Assembly: GCA_019648995.1 (NCBI GenBank)
Contig: BLXT01001270.1
Coordinates: 85,545-108,816, forward strand
Origin: Plakobranchus ocellatus
Lineage: Eukaryota; Mollusca; Gastropoda; Plakobranchidae
Length of the DNA stretch: 23,272 nucleotides
Direction: 5' to 3'
A program made the translations under genes and the position numbers. Position 1 is the stretch's first letter. Each line of letters opens with the position of its first letter. Positions 17,151 through 23,272 of this stretch are shown here, one piece after another. Under the pieces are notes generated by a model, which saw only the letters and a list, made by a program, of their open reading frames with translations, did no database searches and was not told the DNA's origin.

Positions 17151-18252
17151 TTCTTTACATCTATGGGAAGACCACAGTAAAAGCTCATCTATGCTTACCT
17201 TAGCCAACGGATTTTTAAACGATGAGCAATTTTCTATAATTGTTCTGTTTATGATCTACGCATCGCAAATAATCAATATTTTTGCAATTATTGCAAACAG
17301 TTTTAATATTGCAGTGTTTGTAAAGCTAGGGTTCTCGGAGCCCTCTAATATCAGCCTTACTGCCCTGGCCGTTTGTGATTTCACATTAGCGGTTCTATAT
17401 ACCTGGAGCAACTTGTGCTTTTGGCTGACCTATCATAACGTCCGACTACCGTTTCATGGTACCAATGTATCCTATCTTACTGGTAATGCTCAGTTTCCAT
17501 TCCTCAGCACTACCGTGGCATGGATTACAGCTTTTATTAGCTTTGAAAGATGCCTTTGTATCCTCGTTCCGCTAAAAGTGAGAAGACTCATCACACCAAG
17601 AGGTACTTTTTTAGCCATGCTCATAATTATTCTGCTCACCTTTTGCCCATCGTTTTTTACATATATAAGGTATAAGTTTGTATGGGAATTCAATCCATAT
17701 CGGAATGTAACTATTTTGAATACCGTTTCTGTGAACAGCGAACTAGCAATACTATTTGAAAATATTTCCATCGTTATTTGTGGAGTAATCCAACCCCTTT
17801 TGGCATTTTCAATCGTGCTAATTTGTACTGTGCTTTTAGTCGTTCAGCTGAGGAAAATATCCTCCTGGAGAATGTCAGTCACGTCTGCCAAAAGTCAGCA
17901 GGTAAAACCTGAAGAAAATCCTGCAGCAAGTTCGTCTGCTGCGGAGACCAGAATTTCTCAAAAAGAGGAACGTTTAGTCAGAATGGTTGTAGCAATAGCT
18001 ACCATATTTATTGTGAGTTATATTCCAACTTGTATCGGGCTACTTTGTTATGTTGTCTTCGACGAATATAACCTGTTTGGTGTTTACAGAAGATTTTATA
18101 TAGTGTCTGGTTATGTAATAACTTTGGGGCAACCTATTAGTGGAAGTCTCAATATTTTAATCTATTACAAAATGGCTTCCAAGTTTAGGATAGTTTTCCT
18201 TCGCCTTGTACGTCTGGATCGCCAAGAGCAAGAAAGACATGAGCTTGAATAG
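17083..18252 (+). CDS. Rhodopsin-like GPCR, gastropod chemosensory-receptor type (paralogue 2)
   Basis: An intact 389-residue intronless ORF of exactly the same length as gene 1, with no indel. By hand count it has about 38 amino acid replacements and about 28 silent codon changes, which points to net purifying selection. All class A hallmarks are kept: N72, D99, E155-R156-C157 after TM3, P315 in TM6, N357...Y361 at the end of TM7, and sequons at N10, N128 and N208. Fourteen of the replacements fall in the first 54 residues, the extracellular N-terminus and the start of TM1. Others fall in the extracellular loops, intracellular loop 3 and TM6-TM7. Three stretches of 25-31 codons in the TM1-TM4 region are identical even at silent sites. 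A difference in ligand preference between the two is plausible but unproven. The start codon is fixed by the conserved leader and N-terminus. Confidence 0.9.
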   Translation: MYLHSTKVDNTTRYPALDQMTDNSLHLWEDHSKSSSMLTLANGFLNDEQFSIIVLFMIYASQIINIFAIIANSFNIAVFVKLGFSEPSNISLTALAVCDFTLAVLYTWSNLCFWLTYHNVRLPFHGTNVSYLTGNAQFPFLSTTVAWITAFISFERCLCILVPLKVRRLITPRGTFLAMLIIILLTFCPSFFTYIRYKFVWEFNPYRNVTILNTVSVNSELAILFENISIVICGVIQPLLAFSIVLICTVLLVVQLRKISSWRMSVTSAKSQQVKPEENPAASSSAAETRISQKEERLVRMVVAIATIFIVSYIPTCIGLLCYVVFDEYNLFGVYRRFYIVSGYVITLGQPISGSLNILIYYKMASKFRIVFLRLVRLDRQEQERHELE

Positions 18253-18366
18253 CCCTTCACAATGTTTATGTATGCAAAGAGTAACATTACAACTACAGGA
18301 TGACAGGTGTCCATCTGCAGCGGGGGCTGCTTAAATGTATCTAACAATGCAAAAACCTTTAGATTA

Positions 18367-18464
18367 ACAGAGAGAGAGAGAGAGAGAAAGAGAAAGAAAG
18401 AGGGAGAGAAATAGGGAGAGAGAGAGACAGAGGGGGAAAACGAGGGAAGGAGAAAGAGAGAGAC
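18367..18464. repeat. Imperfect (GA)n tract in the 3' flank of gene 2
   Basis: Shorter and more interrupted than its counterpart at 1674-1890. Confidence 0.94.
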
Positions 18465-18660
18465 AGTATTAAAAACCGTTTTGATTCCCCACATAAGTAT
18501 AGCCATCTTAACAAAGAATTTCTAATGGCAGAACTAATATGGACCAGAACAAACTTTTGCTCATATTCTTCTGTTATTATTTATGTGCGTCTGTGTATAT
18601 CATTTCTGTTTCGGTGAGCCTACATAATTAATATTTTTGAATCGGCATAAAGACTGCAGT
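18465..18660. other. About 196-bp segment absent from duplication copy 1
   Basis: Copy 1 passes directly from the GA tract to the equivalent of 18661. The segment shows no SINE boxes, terminal repeats or clear target duplication. Loss from copy 1 through GA-tract slippage or recombination is as likely as insertion here. Confidence 0.7.
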
Positions 18661-19477
18661 CTTTAAATAGTAACAGTGCTTTATCCTCATACGTGACAAA
18701 ACCATCCAGACTTTTAACCAAGATAAAGCGTCGCCATAGATTGTCCAGTCTTAAAGTATTCGATGACTTTTAATTATATTTTAACTGGACCGCATCTAAA
18801 TTATTTTTTCATCCTAGCATTCTATAACTTAACAATAAGGATATCTCACCAACGAATTAAAAGAATAAATAAAAACTTATTGCATCATGTTTCGTAACTT
18901 TACTAAAAAATGTACACTTTTGTTTAGGATTCTTGTTTCTCGTTTTTTTCTCGTCAATGTTTTCGCTCAACACACGAAAAAAATATTTTTTAAATAAATA
19001 GAGAGGATTCAAAGTAGAGTAAACTGGTTTTATCATTAGATCATGTGAAACAAGGGTAGTATAAAGCACGTTTACCTCATTCTTAATTTGATACCTTTGT
19101 ACCAGTGCATGATGGCTACTTTATGATTCCATGATTGAAGAATATCACAAGTTTTCAGAACATCTTTATCTTGTTTCTGCGCATTTAATCCTTCATGCAG
19201 GAAGTTTGTTTAAACCCAAGCAGCATGATCTACGCCGTATCTTGAGCTTTTAACGAAAAAAAAAAAGGAATTACAAGAATAAAATGTGTGAATGATGAAT
19301 TTCAGCGTAAAATTCAAGAATGCTGAAACTTCTGTCTTTTCACATAGAACTGTATGATAATGATATTGCTAGATTGAAAATATGTTGTCATAACATAAAA
19401 AGAGTTTGGAAAATTCTTAGTATCTTAGACATTCTCACGTAGGGCTGCCTTATCCAGGCCAAAACAAAGTAACCCAG

Positions 19478-19479
<2 letters not shown>
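18661..19479. other. Non-coding 3' flank, copy 2
   Basis: Aligns with 1891-2819 but lacks the TAA/TAC tract. No gene is visible. Confidence 0.8.

Positions 19480-19559
<80 letters not shown>
19480..19559. repeat. (TA)n microsatellite, copy 2
   Basis: A perfect TA run of about 80 bp, followed by the same conserved block as in copy 1. Confidence 0.97.
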
Positions 19560-19561
<2 letters not shown>

Positions 19562-20130
19562 AATCAGGTCCGTGTACGGGTTCCTCATGCGTGTCCAACG
19601 CGCCCACTTAGGCTTCGTCTTTTTCTGCAAAAATCACCTAGGCCTAAGCGCATTCTAGACCTATAGATCAAGGTTTGACGCAGAGGGTATTGGCTTTGCA
19701 CTAGCTTTAGATTATATTATATTGCAAAGCGTCTCGTTTAGATTTTATATTTTAAAAATGCTGGCGTCTAAGTTTCTCAAGTGTTGAAAAAAAGAGAAAC
19801 TTAGGTGATTCTAAATCTAATCGTGTTTTGACGTATACGAAATGTTTCCTTTTCTTTACACCAGCTATAAGAAATCTTATCTTCTAAAACAGTAAATCTA
19901 AAATTGCCCCGTATGACAATAGAATTACAACATAAATTTTGAGAGATGATGAAATTGTATTATATTTATAGCCAGATAAAAGCTTCGGTTTCAGACAACA
20001 AGGCGAAAGTTTATAGGCTTAAGGCCTAGGCTATCTTATCAAAATTCGACATCAGTTTCAGCATCAGTGCCTTGTTTAGGGTAATCGGCACTTTTGTGCC
20101 TTTACTTGCATATAGCCAATTTTATCTAAA
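19560..20130. repeat. Conserved block following (TA)n, copy 2
   Basis: Counterpart of 2886-3464. The segment right after the TA run differs from copy 1 at only a few positions over about 50 bp. Confidence 0.55.
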
Positions 20131-20436
20131 ATAAATTGGATAGCTAGATCTGACCCAGTCTTGAGATCTGGAGATCAACATCTAAACTAGATGTGTAGGG
20201 CATTAATTTTCAATCTTTGATTTGTTTGCCTGCATAGGCCAGATCTATATGTCTTTTTAAAAATATTTATGTAAAAGGTATAAGACAATTCCACACAAAA
20301 AAAAATGAAACAAAGCAAATGAAAAAACCCTCAAATTTAATTTCAAACATTGAAAAATAAAAGACAGTGCACAGAACCAGACAGGAGACAACGGGTAATT
20401 ATGTCGAGCAACGAATACGGTTAAAAAGGTATAAAA
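20131..20436. other. Duplication block holding both empty sites
   Basis: Joins the equivalents of copy 1 positions 3464 and 5511, and at 20276-20280 shows the unoccupied LTR target (AGGTA). It ends where LINE sequence begins. The 128-codon minus-strand ORF at 20257-20643 runs antisense to the LINE and is spurious. Confidence 0.8.
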
Positions 20437-22010
20437 TGTTGTTGGGTCTAGTGGCAAAGGGACTGTTAATAAGCATTGAACTAGGCTAATTGAATGGTGC
20501 CGAATCAGTGATTTTTTTCCATCACAAATACTTGGTATCAAAACCATCCTAACCGACAGTGGACTTGGTAGAGCCTTAGTAATAGAAGTAGAAACAAAAG
20601 ATATTCTATTCTCATTCAGAAACGATTCCGAAAGGCCGAACATCGAAATAAATGCCGGGAGCCCACAGTGATTCAGATCATATTTCAGTCATGTGTTAAT
20701 TTCAGATAAAACTTGAGAAATTAAGAAAGGCAAAGGCTAATCCTAAATTCCAAATGGATTTATTAAAATCTGATGAAAAACTAGGAGACAAAATTGCTAT
20801 AGCTGTGCATAAAAAAATATGAGACTCTAAACGTCTCAGAGGTAGAAAAACTATGGTCAGAAATGAAAATTTCACTTCATGAAGTCATAGAGAAAAGCAT
20901 TCATAAAAAAGATAAGAAAGAGCATCAAAAATGGATAAACAAAGAAATACTCGATTTAATGAAAGAAAGGCGCAAATCAAAACATGAATAAGCCAAATTC
21001 AAAGACCTAAACTGAAAAAAATGCAACTAAGCGAAAGAAAAATGGATTTATCAACAATATCAGTAAACCGAGCAAAAGCTAAATGTAGACAGCAACTTCA
21101 TTGATGTTAAAATTAAGGATGTCAGTGGTAAGAAAGTCCAATGCAGTAAGCCTGGCTGATTCAAATTAAAAAATGGAACAATGTTAATGGAAAAGAGGAA
21201 AATACTAAACAGATGGTCAGAATATGTTGAAGATCATTTTTTAAGATGATAGGTGCAAAAAATCTAAAATAAAGGAAAACATAGAAGGCCCAACAAAACT
21301 TCTTATTGCAGTATACGATTGTGGTACAATTCTAAAAGATCTTTGTAAATCTGTATTTCTAGTATTGCCTAAAATGTTAGGAGCACCAGAATGTGAACTT
21401 CATAGAACAATCAGTGAATGAGCCATTTTACAAAAATCCTGTTACGTATTTTGATGCATAGAATGCGCAATAATCTAAGACTAGAAATATGTCTAATACA
21501 GTTTGGCTTTTTACCTGTCAAAGGGACTAGAAATGCAATATTCACTTTGCCAATATTGATGGGAAGATATATAGAGGTGCAGAAAGATCTCCCCACCTCT
21601 GTTTCGTTGATTATTTTTAGGGCCTCTGACAATGCAAAACATGTAGAGCTGTCTCGTGTGCTAGAAAAATTAGACATTGAAAGGAAAGATCTGAAAGTAA
21701 ATAGAAATTGATACTGGGATCTGACTGCATCTTTAAGGAAAACGTAATGATTTCAAATCCATCAAAAGCAATGTCTCCTGATCTTTATAATTTATATAGT
21801 GAAATAACCTTAAGGAATCTTAATACTTCAGGCTTAAAGATGAATTGAGAGAATCTTAATATTCGCAGGTATGCAGATGATACAGTAAGTATAGCAGAAT
21901 TTGGCGAATAACTCCAAAAACTTATAGATACTGTAGTTTTAGAGAGTAAAAGAATGGGCCTGTCTTTGAATATAAAGAAAACATTGAAACTAGAGGAAAT
22001 TAATGTGTGA
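20437..22010 (+). mobile_element. Dead, 5'-truncated non-LTR retrotransposon (APE-type LINE), copy 2
   Basis: The first bases already encode the C-terminal part of the endonuclease domain (V-V-G-S-S-G-K-G-T-V-N-K from 20438, then W-Y-Q-N-H-P-N-R-Q-W-T-W in another frame). A linker follows with K-F-Q-M-D-L-L-K-S-D-E-K-L (about 20745) and W-S-E-Y-V-E-D-H-F (about 21217). The RT fingers come next with L-H-R-T-I-S, then M-S-H-F-T-K-I-L-L-R at 21418. The catalytic Y-A-D-D-T box is at 21870-21884. L-Q-K-L-I-D-T-V-V-L-E-S-K-R-M-G-L-S-L follows near 21912. Frameshifts and stops are numerous and the first RT aspartate motif is degraded. Its residues differ from the LINE at 9990-11995, so it is a separate family or subfamily. 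The 3' part is missing. Confidence 0.85.
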
Positions 22011-22189
22011 ATCGGAGCAAAACGATTGACTTCGCAGTCGATCTAACATGATTGATTTTGGTGACCATCTCTACAGATAAACCTGGACTTTAGCGAACTA
22101 TTATTTACGTATTTTTTAACAGGCAACGTACCTGTAGACAATGTGAAAGGAAACGAGGTGCTGCACAAGCCTGCTATTCTTAGAGAATT

Positions 22190-22332
22190 CTTGTGTGTGG
22201 AGATTCAAAGAATTTTAAATCCAGCAATCGGGTTCGAGCTCCAAAACCGTTGTCCTGACCTGATGGAGGGCCTGTAAGCCTGAGATCATCTTGATGAGGA
22301 CGAGTTTTATACAATGAAAACAAACCAAACCA
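22190..22332 (+). mobile_element. SINE-like fragment
   Basis: A box B-like GGTTCGAGCTCC at 22231-22242 is followed by TGTCCTGACCTGATG and then CCTGAGA..A.CTTGATGAGGAC..G.TTTATAC. It ends in a tail of A-rich AAAC/AAACC units (about 22312-22332). The order and spacing resemble the body of the SINE at 12689-12835. Box A is not convincing, so this is a degraded or distant member. Confidence 0.45.
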
Positions 22333-23272
22333 GGATCAGAATATCGGCATCATAATTGTCGCACCCCTAGCACCAGTGCATAGAGCAGAGGTTCAACCCT
22401 AAAGTGTGATGCAAAGACTTGCTGCAAACCCAGCAGAGAAGTAAAATAGATTTTCTGGGCAATTTTACAAGCTTTTTTGGAAAGGAAATTTTTTTTTCTT
22501 TTGAAAAGCTGATATGAGACTCAAAGATTAATGCCAAGAGAGTGAAAAATTAGGTGACACCCGCACCTTTGAGAAAAGGACAGCAATTACAAGAGGTTGG
22601 CTAGCTGTCTGCAACTCCCTGAGAAAGACAAGGCGGGAGTTAGACAAGACAAGCAATAGGCGAGCTACTAAAAATCCAAGCAAAAAGATTTTGGTCATGG
22701 AAACTCGGATGCAAGCTCACAAAATTTTGACCAAGGTTCTTTAATGAGTCAAATCTTATAAAAATGTTCTATAAATTTTCTAGGGTTCGGATGCCATTAA
22801 TACTTACTAAAATACAACCTTCAAAGAGTTAGATGTAAATATTTAAACTTCCTTACATTGTAGCACATGTGAATATGGTTTTCATTTATAACATGTTTCA
22901 CACTCGCAATAATATTGCCGGAATCATAAACCAAAAAAGGTACAGTACAACAGTGGTCCCCACTATATTATGTCTACTGCCTTCATAGGTAATGAAACTA
23001 AGCAATCAAAAACCTCTGTATGGTGATAGACTGCACCAAGTTTTCTTTGGTTGAAAATTGGGCCCTTTTAGATTTCTGAATATTCTGTTCCAACATAAAG
23101 TAAAAAAAAATAATACAATTATATTTTGTTTATCTCTATGCTTTTTGTTTTATTTTATTTTTTAAAAAAAGCTATTTACCTTCGGTCAATGTATTTAGCG
23201 AATGGATTTACGGGGTGAAGTGGATATCGCGTGCGCGCCCTGAGATTTGCACGAACCTTTTCGTGGCGGGTT
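22333..23272. other. Unassigned right end of the window
   Basis: AT-rich sequence that does not align with duplication copy 1 or any other part of the window. No ORF, RNA gene or element could be supported. The final 50 bp become GC-rich and may open a new feature beyond the edge. Confidence 0.5.

Larger units (their letters stand above)
18253..18869 (+). promoter_or_regulatory. Probable 3' UTR of GPCR gene 2 with conserved AATAAA
   Basis: Matches the region after gene 1, including AATAAA at 18864-18869 in the same context. The interval includes the GA tract and the 196-bp segment specific to this copy, so the two 3' UTRs would differ in structure. Confidence 0.4.
16196..20436 (+). repeat. 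Segmental tandem duplication, copy 2
   Basis: Aligns collinearly with 1-6756. Specific to this copy are the 16-unit minisatellite and about 196 bp at 18465-18660. Lacking are the long TAA tract, the 2.05-kb segment and the solo LTR. The alignment ends at about 20436, where a LINE fragment begins. Confidence 0.93.

Noticed and set aside
19388-19630. Minus-strand ORFs with a Y-I-Y-I run
   Set aside because: The run is the (TA)n tract. The flanking residues come from the conserved repeat block, not from a gene.
22270-22310. Possible hammerhead ribozyme core (TTGATGAGGACGAG)
   Set aside because: The core needs CTGATGA and a matching GAAA with three helices. The core here is imperfect and no stems could be drawn; SINE body sequence explains it better.
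22360-22400. TAGCACCAGTG and GGTTCAACCC as a second tRNA-like promoter
   Set aside because: The two boxes lie too close together for a tRNA-like fold and no stems are visible.

Overview
The window looks like invertebrate nuclear DNA, most probably from a gastropod mollusc. It is AT-rich, full of microsatellites and decayed transposons, and has no bacterial-style gene packing. The gastropod assignment rests mainly on the two intact genes, which resemble the lineage-expanded rhodopsin-like chemosensory GPCRs known from Aplysia and other heterobranch snails. No species call can be made from sequence alone.

Layout. The backbone is a tandem segmental duplication. Copy 1 runs from the window start to about 6756. 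Copy 2 runs from about 16196 to about 20436. Each copy carries a (GTA)n tract, an upstream non-coding stretch, one intact intronless 389-codon GPCR gene (388-1557 and 17083-18252, both + strand), a GA-rich 3' region, a (TA)n tract and a shared downstream block. The coding sequences are about 94% identical by hand count. The alignable flanks are visibly more diverged and contain many indels, so both genes appear to be under purifying selection.

The two copies have diverged by identifiable events. (i) A single 34-bp motif upstream of gene 1 is an array of exactly sixteen 34-bp units upstream of gene 2. The motif holds a splice-acceptor-like signal, so the array multiplies a candidate 3' splice site in front of a receptor gene. 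(ii) Copy 1 carries a 928-bp solo LTR with TGTTAG/CTAACA ends and a 5-bp target duplication; copy 2 holds the empty site. (iii) About 2.05 kb with an internal inverted repeat is present only in copy 1. (iv) A 5'-truncated LINE begins exactly where copy 2 stops aligning to copy 1.

The spacer (about 6757-16195) is a transposon graveyard. It holds an unrecognised 162-codon ORF, a P-element-like transposase pseudogene (minus strand), three pieces of an unclassified dispersed repeat, a dead LINE (about 10000-11990), a tRNA-derived SINE with target-site duplication plus a partial sibling, and long AT-rich stretches with no recognisable content. After copy 2 come the second LINE remnant, a SINE-like fragment and about 900 bp of unassigned sequence.

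The only genes that look functional are the two GPCRs. They are a young paralogous pair in the same orientation, probably part of a larger receptor cluster outside the window.
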